Shown: positions 9,048 to 17,554 of the stretch, in pieces
How the letters are laid out: each line of letters opens with the position of its first letter
How positions within the stretch are numbered: position 1 is the stretch's first letter
From: Cytobacillus horneckiae
Lineage (GTDB): Bacteria; Bacillota; Bacilli; Bacillales; Cytobacillaceae
Length of the DNA stretch: 64,000 bases
Direction of reading: 5' to 3'
Assembly: GCF_002835735.1 (NCBI RefSeq)
Contig: NZ_PISD01000027.1
Location: 1 to 64,000, forward strand
Translations under genes and position numbers: made by a program
Notes under the pieces: generated by a model
The model's database searches: none
Seen by the model: only the letters and a program-made list of their open reading frames with translations
What the model was told of the DNA's origin: nothing

Positions 9048-10481
9048 ATGCCGATGAAGATAGGTACAGATCAATTTAATGACAGAGTGGATTCCGGCTT
9101 GAATAACGCATTTATGAGAAGTGCTGTTTCTGGAGCTCAGGACAGGTTAGAGGTACGTAGACAAGATGCAGCAGCAGAACTAGGTGACTGGGAAGAATGG
9201 AGATCGCTCGGGGAGGAAATCAGGCAGCATGTACTTGCTAACCTTGACTATTATTTATACGAGCTGAGCGAAAATGTCGCGAAAAATGGCGGGCATGTCT
9301 TCTTTGCCGAAACCCCTGAAGAAGCGAATAATTATATAAAGGATATCATGAAGAAAAAGGATGCAAAGAAAGTAGTTAAATCGAAATCAATGGTGACTGA
9401 AGAAATTGACTTGAATAAAAACTTGGAATCAATCGGATGTGAAGTGATTGAGACTGATTTAGGCGAATATATTCTTCAAGTCGACGATCATGACTTACCT
9501 TCTCATATTGTTGCTCCGGCACTCCATAAAAATAAAGAGCAAGTAAAGGATGTTTTCACAAGAAAGTTAAACTATCAGGGCACTGACAACCCTGAGGAAC
9601 TAACGAAGCATGCAAGGAAAATGCTGAGGCAGGAGTATTTGACAGCAGATGTTGGCATTACAGGCTGCAACTTTGCCGTCGCTGAAACAGGATCAATCTG
9701 TTTAGTGACTAATGAGGGCAATGCGGATTTGTCTACAGCATTGCCGAAAACGCAAATTACCGTTATGGGGATGGAACGGCTCGTTCCTACATTCGAAGAG
9801 TTGGAAGTTCTAGTAGGCATGCTTTCAAGAAGTGCAGTCGGGCAAAAGCTTCCTAGTTATGTAACTGTTTTAAGCGGACCGAAGGAAGAAGAAGCTGCGG
9901 ATGGTCCAGAAGAATTTCATCTTGTTGTCGTTGATAATGGTCGTTCAAATATTTTAGGTAGCGAATTTCAGCCGATTTTGCAATGTATTCGTTGTGCTGC
10001 CTGTGTAAATGTATGCCCGGTATACCGTCATGTTGGCGGTCATTCATACGGCTCAATCTATTCTGGCCCAGTTGGGGCAGTATTAACGCCTCTACTAGGG
10101 GGCTATGATGATTACAAAGAGCTGCCATATGCATCTACACTATGCGGTGCATGTACAGAGGTATGTCCTGTTAAAATACCGCTCCATGATTTACTTCATA
10201 AACATCGGCAGGTCATAGTGGAAAAAGAAGGCAGGGCGCCGATTTCGGAAAAATTAGCGATGAAGGCATTTGGATTAGGAGCTGCATCTCCATCACTATA
10301 TAAAATGGGTTCCAAGGTAGCCACCGCAGCTATGAACCCCTTCACTGACGGCAATCGAATCTCAAAAGGAGTTGGCCCATTAAAAGCATGGACTGAAATC
10401 CGCGAATTTCCGGCACCGCAGAAAGAACGATTTAGAGATTGGTTTAAACAACACAAGAAGGAGAATGCCGCAGATGACTGA
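9048..10481 (+). CDS. lutB: Lactate utilization iron-sulfur protein LutB
   Basis: This 477-residue protein has an N-terminal LUD domain (about 70-295) and a C-terminal ferredoxin-like domain. Two 4Fe-4S motifs are visible, starting at Cys313 ([12 protein letters not shown]) and Cys366 (CGACTEVCP). It passes electrons between the lactate-oxidising centre and the membrane chain. It lies between lutA and lutC and overlaps lutC by 8 bp. Length is normal for LutB. Confidence 0.93.
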   Translation: MPMKIGTDQFNDRVDSGLNNAFMRSAVSGAQDRLEVRRQDAAAELGDWEEWRSLGEEIRQHVLANLDYYLYELSENVAKNGGHVFFAETPEEANNYIKDIMKKKDAKKVVKSKSMVTEEIDLNKNLESIGCEVIETDLGEYILQVDDHDLPSHIVAPALHKNKEQVKDVFTRKLNYQGTDNPEELTKHARKMLRQEYLTADVGITGCNFAVAETGSICLVTNEGNADLSTALPKTQITVMGMERLVPTFEELEVLVGMLSRSAVGQKLPSYVTVLSGPKEEEAADGPEEFHLVVVDNGRSNILGSEFQPILQCIRCAACVNVCPVYRHVGGHSYGSIYSGPVGAVLTPLLGGYDDYKELPYASTLCGACTEVCPVKIPLHDLLHKHRQVIVEKEGRAPISEKLAMKAFGLGAASPSLYKMGSKVATAAMNPFTDGNRISKGVGPLKAWTEIREFPAPQKERFRDWFKQHKKENAADD

Positions 10482-11190
10482 GTTAATTCAAAATAGAGAG
10501 GCATTTTTAAAGAAAATTGCTGGACGCCTTGGAAGAAATCACCCGATCAGCTCAGTGGAGAAGCCAACATGGAGCTATCAGCCTCAAGACAAAGTGTTAA
10601 AGGATGCGACCGCTGACGATTTACTTGAAGTGTTAAAAAAACAATGTGTACTTATCCATACTGATTTAATCGTAACAACAAAGGGAAAGCTGCTCGAAAC
10701 CCTTCATTCGAGAGTGACAGATTATGGTGGTGGACCAATAGTCACTTGGCATGATAACCGTTTTGCTGAATACGGGCTGTCCGACTTGTATGAACAATGG
10801 CCGAAGCAAGGGATAGAGGTTTATGAGTGGAATGCTGCAAAAGAAAGCGATAATATTCCATATGCAGAAAAAGCAAATATTGGTATAACGATTAGTGAAT
10901 TGACTTTAGCAGAATCAGGAACAGCCGTTTTATTCAGCAGTAAAGATAAAGGACGAACCGTTAGCTTTTTACCAATGAAATCAATTATCCTTATTCCTAA
11001 GAGTTCGATTGTACCGAGAATGACCCAGGCCGCACGGATGATTAGGAAAAAAGCAGCAGAAGAAGGGGCAGTGCCTTCTTGTATAAACTTTATCACTGGG
11101 CCGAGCAATTCAGCTGATATTGAAATGAATCTAGTCGTTGGCGTACATGGTCCCATCAATGCAACTTACATTGTTATTGATGACATATAA
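10474..11190 (+). CDS. lutC: Lactate utilization protein LutC
   Basis: This 238-residue LUD-domain protein is the third LutABC subunit. I chose ATG 10474 ([21 protein letters not shown]): AAGGAG at 10457-10462 is correctly spaced for it, while an in-frame ATG at 10465 sits only two bases from that site. It overlaps the end of lutB. A strong terminator follows at 11199. Confidence 0.9.
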   Translation: MTELIQNREAFLKKIAGRLGRNHPISSVEKPTWSYQPQDKVLKDATADDLLEVLKKQCVLIHTDLIVTTKGKLLETLHSRVTDYGGGPIVTWHDNRFAEYGLSDLYEQWPKQGIEVYEWNAAKESDNIPYAEKANIGITISELTLAESGTAVLFSSKDKGRTVSFLPMKSIILIPKSSIVPRMTQAARMIRKKAAEEGAVPSCINFITGPSNSADIEMNLVVGVHGPINATYIVIDDI

Positions 11191-11198
11191 GCTAGGAG

Positions 11199-11233
11199 AG
11201 CCATACTTCTAATGAAGTATGGCTTATTTATTT
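11199..11233 (+). terminator. Terminator of lutABC
   Basis: A perfect 11-bp stem (AGCCATACTTC and GAAGTATGGCT) with loop TAAT is followed by TATTTATTT. It ends the lactate operon. Confidence 0.85.
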
Positions 11234-11331
11234 AATCCGCGTTTGATTTTGTTGATGCGATATAGCATAATTAAGAGTATGGATTTTTGAAATAAAAAAA
11301 AATTCGCATAATAAGTTTTATTATTATATTA

Positions 11332-11340
11332 TGATATAAT
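11332..11340 (+). promoter_or_regulatory. Extended -10 promoter for the proline dehydrogenase gene
   Basis: TGATATAAT is a perfect -10 hexamer with an upstream TG and lies 40 bp before the start codon. No good -35 is visible in the very AT-rich upstream DNA. Confidence 0.5.
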
Positions 11341-11379
11341 ATTCAATGTAGAAATTTTTTATGATAAGGAGTAATCGCT

Positions 11380-12360
11380 ATGCTGAAAGATCTATTTATT
11401 GGTCTATCCAAAAATCAGTTTCTTAATAGTGCTGCAAAAAAATACGGCCTAAAACTAGGTGCGCAAAGTGTTGTTGCAGGGACAAATATTGAAGAAGCGA
11501 TTAATAGCATTAAAGAGCTAAATGCTCATGGTATCTCTTGTACTGTCGACAACCTTGGTGAGTTTGTTAATAAAAAGGAAGATGCGACAGCAGCAAAGGA
11601 ACAAATTATTGCAGTGGTGGAAGCTATCCACGAGAGTAATGTTGATGCCCATATATCATTAAAGCCTTCACAATTAGGCCTTGACATCGATTACTCCTTT
11701 TGCTTGGATAATTTAAAAGAAATCGTTGGAAAAGCATATGAGTATGGAATCTTTATCAACTTTGATATGGAAGACCACGCTCGCCTTCAACCTTCTTTTG
11801 ATCTTTTGGACGAGCTATCTAAAGAGTATGACAACATTGGTACCGTTATACAAGCCTATTTCTACAGAGCGGCAGAAGATATTGAAAAATATAAAAACTA
11901 CCGTCTTCGTATCGTTAAAGGCGCTTATAAAGAACCAGCAGATGTTGCTTATATATCTAAAGAGGAAATTGATAAAAACTATATCAAATTAATTGAATAC
12001 CATTTATTAAATGGTAAATTCACTTCAATCGCCACACATGATCACAATGTAATTAATCATGTTAAGCGTTTTGTAAAACAGCATGATATTCCAAATGAAA
12101 AGTTTGAATTCCAAATGCTTTACGGTTTCCGTAAAGAAATGCAATTTGAACTAGCCAAAGAAGGATATAACTTTACTACTTATATTCCATTTGGTGATGA
12201 CTGGTACGGATACTATATGCGCCGTCTTGCTGAAAGACCACAAAACCTAAACTTAGTAGTTAAACAAGTATTTAATAAGAAAACGAATACATTCATTGGT
12301 GTAGCAGCTGGTGCTTTCCTATTGGGAAGATTAACTAAAAAGAATAAAGAAGATAAATAA
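11380..12360 (+). CDS. putB: Proline dehydrogenase (PutB/FadM type)
   Basis: This 326-residue protein is a monofunctional PRODH barrel that oxidises proline to pyrroline-5-carboxylate using FAD. Family blocks are visible: HISLKPSQLGLDID, FDMEDHARL, RIVKGAYKEP, ATHDHNVI and the C-terminal YGYYMRRLAERPQN that contacts substrate. GGAG precedes ATG 11380. A short hydrophobic stretch (VAAGAFLLGRL) and lysine-rich tail end the protein and might help it associate with the membrane. No pyrroline-5-carboxylate dehydrogenase is adjacent; a PutP-type proline transporter lies at 56657. Confidence 0.9.
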   Translation: MLKDLFIGLSKNQFLNSAAKKYGLKLGAQSVVAGTNIEEAINSIKELNAHGISCTVDNLGEFVNKKEDATAAKEQIIAVVEAIHESNVDAHISLKPSQLGLDIDYSFCLDNLKEIVGKAYEYGIFINFDMEDHARLQPSFDLLDELSKEYDNIGTVIQAYFYRAAEDIEKYKNYRLRIVKGAYKEPADVAYISKEEIDKNYIKLIEYHLLNGKFTSIATHDHNVINHVKRFVKQHDIPNEKFEFQMLYGFRKEMQFELAKEGYNFTTYIPFGDDWYGYYMRRLAERPQNLNLVVKQVFNKKTNTFIGVAAGAFLLGRLTKKNKEDK

Positions 12361-12388
12361 AGGACCTGATTTCAGGTCCTTTTTATTT
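12361..12388. terminator. Bidirectional terminator between putB and the glutathione peroxidase gene
   Basis: AGGACCTGA pairs with TCAGGTCCT and is followed by TTTTTATTTT on the plus strand and TTTATTTA on the minus strand. It separates two convergent genes. Confidence 0.8.
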
Positions 12389-12862
12389 TAAGAGTTTTTC
12401 AATATCATCTTTAATTTTCTCAGGTTCTGTTGTTGGTGCATATCTTTCCACAACTTGTCCGTTTTGATCAACGAGGAATTTTGTGAAATTCCATTTTATA
12501 TTTTTTGATAAAACGCCTTTTTTCTGATCTTTTAAAAAGTCAAATAGCGGATCGGCATTTTCTCCATTTACATCAATTTTTGCGAAAATCGGAAACGAAA
12601 CACCATAATTTATTTGGCAAAATTCAGTCGTTTCATCAATATTGTCGAATTCCTGATTGTTAAATTGGCTGCATGGGAATCCTAAAATTTCCACACCGCT
12701 ATCTTTATATGAATCATAGAGTTCCTGCAATCCTTTAAACTGAGGTGTTAACCCGCATTTGCTGGCTGTATTGACAATCAAAAGCGGTTTTCCTTCATAA
12801 TCTTTGAGGTCCTTTATTGCACCATTTGTTTGCTTTACTTTAAAATCATAAACAGTCGTCAT
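12383..12862 (-). CDS. Glutathione peroxidase family protein (thiol peroxidase)
   Basis: This 159-residue GPx-family protein (BsaA-like) has the peroxidatic Cys36 in NTASKCGLTPQF, the FPCSQFNNQE block with its catalytic Gln, and KWNFTKFLVD with the conserved Trp and Asn. Bacterial enzymes of this kind use cysteine and usually thioredoxin to reduce peroxides. AGGAGGT precedes the start. It is a single gene convergent with putB. Confidence 0.9.
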   Translation of the reverse strand: MTTVYDFKVKQTNGAIKDLKDYEGKPLLIVNTASKCGLTPQFKGLQELYDSYKDSGVEILGFPCSQFNNQEFDNIDETTEFCQINYGVSFPIFAKIDVNGENADPLFDFLKDQKKGVLSKNIKWNFTKFLVDQNGQVVERYAPTTEPEKIKDDIEKLLK

Positions 12863-12948
12863 CTTAAGTAAACCTCCTAACGATTAAATGTTTCACAACT
12901 CCTATTGTAACGCAGATACTTCTAAAAGAAGAATGATTTGCTCTTTCA

Positions 12949-13650
12949 TCAAACAAGCATCGATTCCGTTAATTCCTTCCTAACTCGTGTGATATGTTCT
13001 TCCATTAACATTTTCGCTTTTTCACTTTCGCCAGTGGCAATCGCTACATAAATCTCCTTATGTTCATTAATTGTCCCTTGTATTCGTGAAGGATCAGCTA
13101 AACGGTTTGTTCGTGTAACACGAATGGTTTCTTTCATATGTTCAGTTAAACTGGCAATTAATTGTATGAATACAGTATGATGAGATGCTTCCACAATGCT
13201 TAAATGGAAGTTTAGATCAGATTGAAGGCCTGCTTCATCACTATCAGCTTCTTCCATCATAAGCAATGTTGCTCTAATGCGGGCGAGGTCAACTGATGTT
13301 GCTCTGGAAGAGGCCATGGCTGCGCACTCTACTTCAAGTATGCGTCTTAAATCTAGCATTTCGTATATATTTGTGTGATCAGCATGATGAATAGTGCTCG
13401 TCACGTTTCTAGCCGGTATTAATTGGTCCAATGATTTAATATATGTGCCGCTCCCTTGTTTAATTTCAAGGACTCCCTTTATTTCAAACTTCCGCAAAGC
13501 CTCTCTTACCGAGGTTCTGCTGGAATTAAACAGGTTTGCTAATTCTCGCTCAGGTGGCAATCGATCACCTATTTGCAAATTTTTTGTAAGTATGTATTGT
13601 TCAATTTGTTCAGCAATGACTTTATATAGTTTCTTTTTCGACCCTGTCAT
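12949..13650 (-). CDS. FadR-subfamily GntR transcriptional regulator
   Basis: This 233-residue regulator has an N-terminal winged helix (about 5-75, RLPPERELANLFNSSRTSVREALRKFEIKG) and a C-terminal FCD ligand domain (about 90-220) with metal-binding type His residues (DLNFH, NEHKEI). It is transcribed away from the flavin oxidase gene at 13831 and resembles LutR/LldR-type regulators of hydroxyacid use. It probably controls the divergent oxidase-transporter pair and perhaps lutABC 2 kb away. AAGGAG precedes the start. Confidence 0.85.
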   Translation of the reverse strand: MTGSKKKLYKVIAEQIEQYILTKNLQIGDRLPPERELANLFNSSRTSVREALRKFEIKGVLEIKQGSGTYIKSLDQLIPARNVTSTIHHADHTNIYEMLDLRRILEVECAAMASSRATSVDLARIRATLLMMEEADSDEAGLQSDLNFHLSIVEASHHTVFIQLIASLTEHMKETIRVTRTNRLADPSRIQGTINEHKEIYVAIATGESEKAKMLMEEHITRVRKELTESMLV

Positions 13651-13718
13651 TTACGTCACTCCTTCTTGTTCATCATACATAAAATGAGTGAAGTCTTCAA
13701 TTTTAAATATTTTAATTA

Positions 13719-13746
13719 TTGATTTTTTCTGAGTATTTAGTACAAT
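13719..13746 (+). promoter_or_regulatory. Sigma-A promoter of the glcD-like operon
   Basis: TTGATT at 13719-13724 and TACAAT at 13741-13746 are separated by 16 bp. The predicted transcription start lies just before the inverted repeat at 13760. Confidence 0.6.
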
Positions 13747-13759
13747 GAGAACATATTAG

Positions 13760-13788
13760 ACCAATTTTTAAAATATTCAATAATTGGT
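13760..13788. promoter_or_regulatory. Candidate GntR operator downstream of the glcD-like promoter
   Basis: A 7-bp inverted repeat, ACCAATT and AATTGGT, has half-site centres 22 bp apart, two helical turns. It lies just after the promoter of the oxidase gene, where a bound repressor would block transcription. The assignment to the divergent GntR protein is inference. Confidence 0.45.
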
Positions 13789-13830
13789 ACGAGCATTGCT
13801 CGAGTGAATGTAAGTGAGGGAGAGAATAAT

Positions 13831-15237
13831 ATGCAAACAGCAGATGAGAATCAAACAGCAAAAGCTAATTTAGTAAGCGCTTTAAAAGCCTTTTTACGAG
13901 AGGAACAAGTAACAACAAATCAAACGATTTTAGAACTGCATAGTAAGGATGAATCCTATCATACGCCAAGCTTGCCTGATATTGTCGTGTTTCCTATGAC
14001 AGCTGATGAAGTAAGCGGCATCATGAAGCTTGCTCAGCAATATCAAGTGCCTGTCGTGCCATTTGGAGTAGGGTCAAGTCTTGAAGGTCATGCAATCCCA
14101 TATGAACATGGAATTACAGTTGATTTTACATTAATGAATAAAGTGCTAGAGGTTCGCGAAGAGGACTTCTTAGTCAAAGTGCAGCCTGGAGTAACACGTT
14201 CACAACTGAATAAGGAATTAAAAAAATATGGATTGTTCTTTCCGGTTGATCCAGGAGCAGACGCAACTTTAGGAGGAATGGCTGCTACAAATGCAAGTGG
14301 AACAACCTCAGTGAAGTATGGTGTTATGAGGGACCAAGTTCTCGATTTAGAAGTTGTATTGGCAGATGGGGAAATGATACATACGGGGAGTATGGCTGCA
14401 AAATCATCTTCAGGCTATCACTTGAACGGGTTGTTTGTTGGATCTGAGGGTACATTAGGCTGCTTTACAGAATTGACTTTAAAAGTATACGGCATCCCTG
14501 AATTTACAATGGCAGGAAGGGCGATATTTAAAACAGTTGATGATGCGGTGGGCGCAGTCGTCGGCATTTTACAAGCAGGCATACCTATTGCCCGTGTTGA
14601 GCTTGTAGATGAAGAGTCCATCCATCAAGTGAATCTATTTAGTGAAACCTCTTATAAAGTTCAGCCAACTTTATTTTTGGAATTCCATGGGAATGAAGCG
14701 GGGTTGCAGCAGGATGTAAACTTTATGAAGGATATAGTAGCTGATTTTAACTGTGATGGAATTGAGTTTGAGACAGATAACGCTGCCCGCAATCAATTAT
14801 GGGAAGCGCGTCATAATCTCGCATATGCTTTTGTCCACGGCAATCCAGGCAAGAAATTAATGGTGACCGATGTGTGCGTGCCAATTTCTGAGCTGGCAGG
14901 AGCAGTTAATCATGCCCGCCAAGGCTTGCAAACGCTGGGATTGACTGGCGGGTTAACAGGGCATGTAGGCGATGGGAATTTCCATGCCCTATTGATGCTT
15001 GATTTAAGTAATCAAGAGGAAATTAAAAAAGCTGAACAGTTTAATGAATGGATTGTTATGTATGCACTTGAAAGAGGGGGTACATGTACAGGCGAACACG
15101 GAGTAGGAATCGGTAAACAAAAATATCAGGAAAAAGAGCACGGAAAAGCTTTGCTAGTGATGGAAAAAATTAAAGCTGCCCTTGACCCTAACTGTATTTT
15201 AAATCCAAATAAGATTGTTAAAACGAAAGGGCAGTGA
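13831..15237 (+). CDS. FAD-linked oxidase, GlcD / D-lactate dehydrogenase type
   Basis: This 468-residue flavoenzyme has an FAD_binding_4 domain (about 45-220, with PFGVGSSLEGHA and GGMAATNASGTTSVKYG) and a FAD-oxidase_C domain (about 225-465, with GHVGDGNFHALL and GGTCTGEHGVGIGK). Such enzymes oxidise D-2-hydroxyacids such as glycolate or D-lactate. I chose ATG 13831 with its GAGGGAGA site; the in-frame GTG at 13804 lacks one. No GlcF iron-sulfur partner is adjacent, which favours a stand-alone D-lactate-dehydrogenase-like role. The divergent GntR gene and downstream carboxylate transporter fit this. Confidence 0.85.
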   Translation: MQTADENQTAKANLVSALKAFLREEQVTTNQTILELHSKDESYHTPSLPDIVVFPMTADEVSGIMKLAQQYQVPVVPFGVGSSLEGHAIPYEHGITVDFTLMNKVLEVREEDFLVKVQPGVTRSQLNKELKKYGLFFPVDPGADATLGGMAATNASGTTSVKYGVMRDQVLDLEVVLADGEMIHTGSMAAKSSSGYHLNGLFVGSEGTLGCFTELTLKVYGIPEFTMAGRAIFKTVDDAVGAVVGILQAGIPIARVELVDEESIHQVNLFSETSYKVQPTLFLEFHGNEAGLQQDVNFMKDIVADFNCDGIEFETDNAARNQLWEARHNLAYAFVHGNPGKKLMVTDVCVPISELAGAVNHARQGLQTLGLTGGLTGHVGDGNFHALLMLDLSNQEEIKKAEQFNEWIVMYALERGGTCTGEHGVGIGKQKYQEKEHGKALLVMEKIKAALDPNCILNPNKIVKTKGQ

Positions 15238-15242
15238 CCAAC

Positions 15243-16226
15243 ATGTTGAAAACTTTAGAAACAATCAGTAATATCGCAGGCAAATATTTTGCCGTTTGGG
15301 TAATGTTAGCAGCAGTCGTGGCATTTATTTTCCCTGATACGTTTTTAGTGTTTGGCGGATATATTACTATTCTATTAGGCGTAGTAATGTTCGGGATGGG
15401 GCTGACATTAAAAGCGGTTGATTTTAAAATTATTTTCACCAACCCCCTGCCGGTGATTATCGGATTAATTGCACAATTTACAATCATGCCATTAACAGCA
15501 TTTGCAATAGCTTATTTACTGCAACTTCCGGCTGAATTGGCGGCAGGCTTAGTTCTTCTAGGTTCAGTTCCCGGTGGAACAGCATCCAATGTTATGGTTT
15601 ATTTGGCCAAAGGAAATGTAGCTTTATCAATTGCAATGACTTCAGTGTCAACCTTGGTTGCGCCGATTGCAACACCGCTAATCCTATTAGGGCTTGCTGG
15701 GCAATGGATGCCGGTTGACCCTGTATCAATGTTTTTATCAATCTTCCAAGTCATCATTGTTCCAATAGTTTTAGGTTTATTAGTGAAGAAGCTGCTTCCG
15801 AATATAGTTGAAAAAAGCTTGAACATTATACCTTTAATTTCCGTTGTGGCAATCATTGTTATCGTAACAGCTGTTGTTTCCGGAAATTCTGAGAAAATTG
15901 CAACAGCCGGCTTCATCGTGTTTGTAGCCGTCATGCTTCATAATGCAGCCGGGCTATTCTTAGGCTATCTAGCTGCTCTTGCGTTAAAACTTGATGAAGG
16001 AACAAGAAGAGCAATCTCAATTGAAGTAGGGATGCAAAATTCTGGCCTTGGTGTTGCATTAGCAACAGCTCACTTTGCTCCTGCTGCAGCTATCCCAAGT
16101 GCACTCGGCGCCGTATGGCATAATATTTCCGGCCCAATTTTAGCAACATATTGGGCGAAAAGACCGGTAAAAGACCAGCCGGCATCCAAGTCAGAAAAAC
16201 CTATTGGCCAAAGTAAACAAGCTTAA
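15243..16226 (+). CDS. Bile acid:sodium symporter (BASS) family transporter
   Basis: This 327-residue membrane protein has about nine to ten hydrophobic segments and BASS/SBF-family motifs such as GSVPGGTASNVMVYLAKGN and EVGMQNSGLGVALA. Bacterial members move organic acids with sodium. It follows the D-2-hydroxyacid oxidase by a few bases, so a 2-hydroxy or 2-keto acid substrate is likely. ATG 15243 is better spaced from AAAGGG than the in-frame GTG at 15234. The terminator at 16236 closes the pair. Confidence 0.82.
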   Translation: MLKTLETISNIAGKYFAVWVMLAAVVAFIFPDTFLVFGGYITILLGVVMFGMGLTLKAVDFKIIFTNPLPVIIGLIAQFTIMPLTAFAIAYLLQLPAELAAGLVLLGSVPGGTASNVMVYLAKGNVALSIAMTSVSTLVAPIATPLILLGLAGQWMPVDPVSMFLSIFQVIIVPIVLGLLVKKLLPNIVEKSLNIIPLISVVAIIVIVTAVVSGNSEKIATAGFIVFVAVMLHNAAGLFLGYLAALALKLDEGTRRAISIEVGMQNSGLGVALATAHFAPAAAIPSALGAVWHNISGPILATYWAKRPVKDQPASKSEKPIGQSKQA

Positions 16227-16235
16227 TATTGAATG

Positions 16236-16281
16236 GATAGCTAATATGCCTACGTTGTGGCATGTATTAGCTATCTTTTTT
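16236..16281 (+). terminator. Terminator after the BASS transporter gene
   Basis: GATAGCTAATA pairs perfectly with TATTAGCTATC and is followed by TTTTTT. Confidence 0.85.
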
Positions 16282-16351
16282 GTATGTACTATTAATAGGG
16301 GAGTAGCTGATCGTCAAAAAAGTGCTCTCAGTTAATGATCAACAAAGAAGT

Positions 16352-16455
16352 TTCACAGAGATAAAAGCGATATATCTCTGTGAAGAGACGAAAAAAAAGA
16401 GTGTTCACAGAGATAAAACAGATATATCTCACTTAAGGCACCAAAAAATGAGAGC
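16352..16455. repeat. 52-bp tandem repeat, locus A (two copies)
   Basis: Two units start at 16352 and 16404. The first holds a near-perfect 12-bp inverted repeat (TTCACAGAGATA and TATCTCTGTGAA) with a seven-base loop AAAGCGA. The second keeps the left arm, but its right arm has diverged. Each is followed by an A/G-rich tail. The 366-bp gap from 16227 to 16593 otherwise holds only the two terminators; the 66-codon frame across it spans the repeat and has no ribosome site. The period and core match locus B at 27281. Confidence 0.7.
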
Positions 16456-16530
16456 CGTCCATCACCGAATAATCCAAATAATAGGAGCACCAATGAATGC
16501 TCAGTTCCCAATAGCTTCATGAAGAAGCAA

Positions 16531-16572
16531 AAACAGCAAAGTCAGGGGTAAAATCCCTAGCTTTGCTGCTTT
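16531..16572 (-). terminator. Terminator of the YxcD-like operon (minus strand)
   Basis: CAGCAAAG pairs with CTTTGCTG, with an inner AGGG-CCCT pairing. On the minus strand it is followed by TTTTTGCTT. It lies 22 bp past the stop codon of the minus-strand gene at 16594. Confidence 0.75.
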
Positions 16573-16593
16573 ATTTGAGACATATTTTAAAGC

Positions 16594-16881
16594 CTATTGA
16601 ACAATAGCAATAATGCCTTCTTCGTCGTCTAACACAAGTTCGATTCCTGCAAATGGGTCGCGATTTAAAAATTCTTCTAGCCATAATCTGAGTGCTTCGA
16701 TCATGTTCGCCATAATTAAAACTTGCATGCGTCCATGAACATGCGCTTCTGCAGAAAACCCATAGTCATCATCGTACATTAGCTCAATTTCTACTTCTTC
16801 CAGCTTTACTTGTTTCTTGCGGGAAGTGTAGACACATAATGCATTGATGATATCTTGTTCAGGAATAATCAGTTTCTCCAT
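16594..16881 (-). CDS. YxcD-like small protein (DUF2653 type)
   Basis: This 95-residue acidic protein begins MEKLIIPEQDIINALCVY and contains ELMYDDDYGFSAEAHVHGR. I recognise it as the YxcD/DUF2653 type from Bacillus, whose function is unknown. It overlaps the upstream membrane-protein gene by 13 bp and is probably co-translated with it. CAGGAG precedes the start. Confidence 0.65.
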   Translation of the reverse strand: MEKLIIPEQDIINALCVYTSRKKQVKLEEVEIELMYDDDYGFSAEAHVHGRMQVLIMANMIEALRLWLEEFLNRDPFAGIELVLDDEEGIIAIVQ

Positions 16882-17321
16882 GTATTAGGCTCCTGCTTTT
16901 TCTTTTTATCTTTAAGCATTGTAAATACTTTGCGGATAATCATAATCAAGAAGACGATGGCTAAGACGTTTACCATTAGTCCCAGGATATTGCCGAGCAT
17001 GCCCATGCTTCCGAATAAACCGCCGAATAATAGACCTGCAAGACCACCTAGCATTAGGCCTTTCATTAATCCGCCAGACATGAAGCCACCTTTATTATTT
17101 GTTTGCTGCGTATTGTTTGCTTTGTTATTTTGTGTGTTTTGGTTGTTTTGGATGTTGGATTGATTATTTGAATTAGTAGTGCTCTTATTCAAATTCACAC
17201 CCTTTTTCCCAGATTTATACGATTTTGCTTCAACTGTTGTTATTTGATCTTGGAAGATCGTATTTCCAACTGGTGAAAAAATTAAAGCTGCAGTTAACAT
17301 TGCTGCAAAAACCTTTTTCAT
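16869..17321 (-). CDS. Secreted/membrane protein with Asn/Gln-rich linker and glycine-rich segment
   Basis: This 150-residue protein has an N-terminal signal peptide (about 1-33, ending TTVEA), an Asn/Gln/Thr-rich linker (about 50-77), and two hydrophobic segments around 85-110 and 110-130. Glycines dominate the first (GGLMKGLMLGGLAGLLFGGLFG). The layout resembles the front part of Tim44-like Bacillus proteins, but the Tim44 domain is absent. It ends with a lysine-rich cytoplasmic tail and overlaps the YxcD-like gene. Function is unknown. Confidence 0.7.
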   Translation of the reverse strand: MKKVFAAMLTAALIFSPVGNTIFQDQITTVEAKSYKSGKKGVNLNKSTTNSNNQSNIQNNQNTQNNKANNTQQTNNKGGFMSGGLMKGLMLGGLAGLLFGGLFGSMGMLGNILGLMVNVLAIVFLIMIIRKVFTMLKDKKKKQEPNTWRN

Positions 17322-17484
17322 ATTCCATTTTCCCCCTAAATTTCTATCATACTAGTAAATATTATACCAAAATATGAGCATGAAAGTGAAATGATAACCT
17401 GTTACCAGATTGAGTCATTTGTCAAATGTGTGAAATATAAGTATATCCATTTCTTTTAACCTTTTATCACATTACCTCACTTCA

Positions 17485-17514
17485 TTGACAGCTTTCAAAA
17501 TTGTTCGATATAAT
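17485..17514 (+). promoter_or_regulatory. Consensus sigma-A promoter of the kynurenine operon
   Basis: TTGACA at 17485-17490 and TATAAT at 17509-17514 are both perfect hexamers, spaced 18 bp. The start codon of kynU follows 41 bp later. I see no leader hairpin between promoter and gene. Confidence 0.85.
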
Positions 17515-17554
17515 TTTGCGGATATATAAAATATTCAAAAAAGGGTGATATAGA

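Noticed and set aside
16322..16522. A 66-codon gene across the 16.3 kb gap
   Set aside because: It runs through the 52-bp stem-loop units, has no ribosome site and looks like no known protein.
17515..17554. Attenuator or trp-sensing leader before kynU
   Set aside because: The leader is about 40 bases with no stem-loop or Trp-rich peptide.
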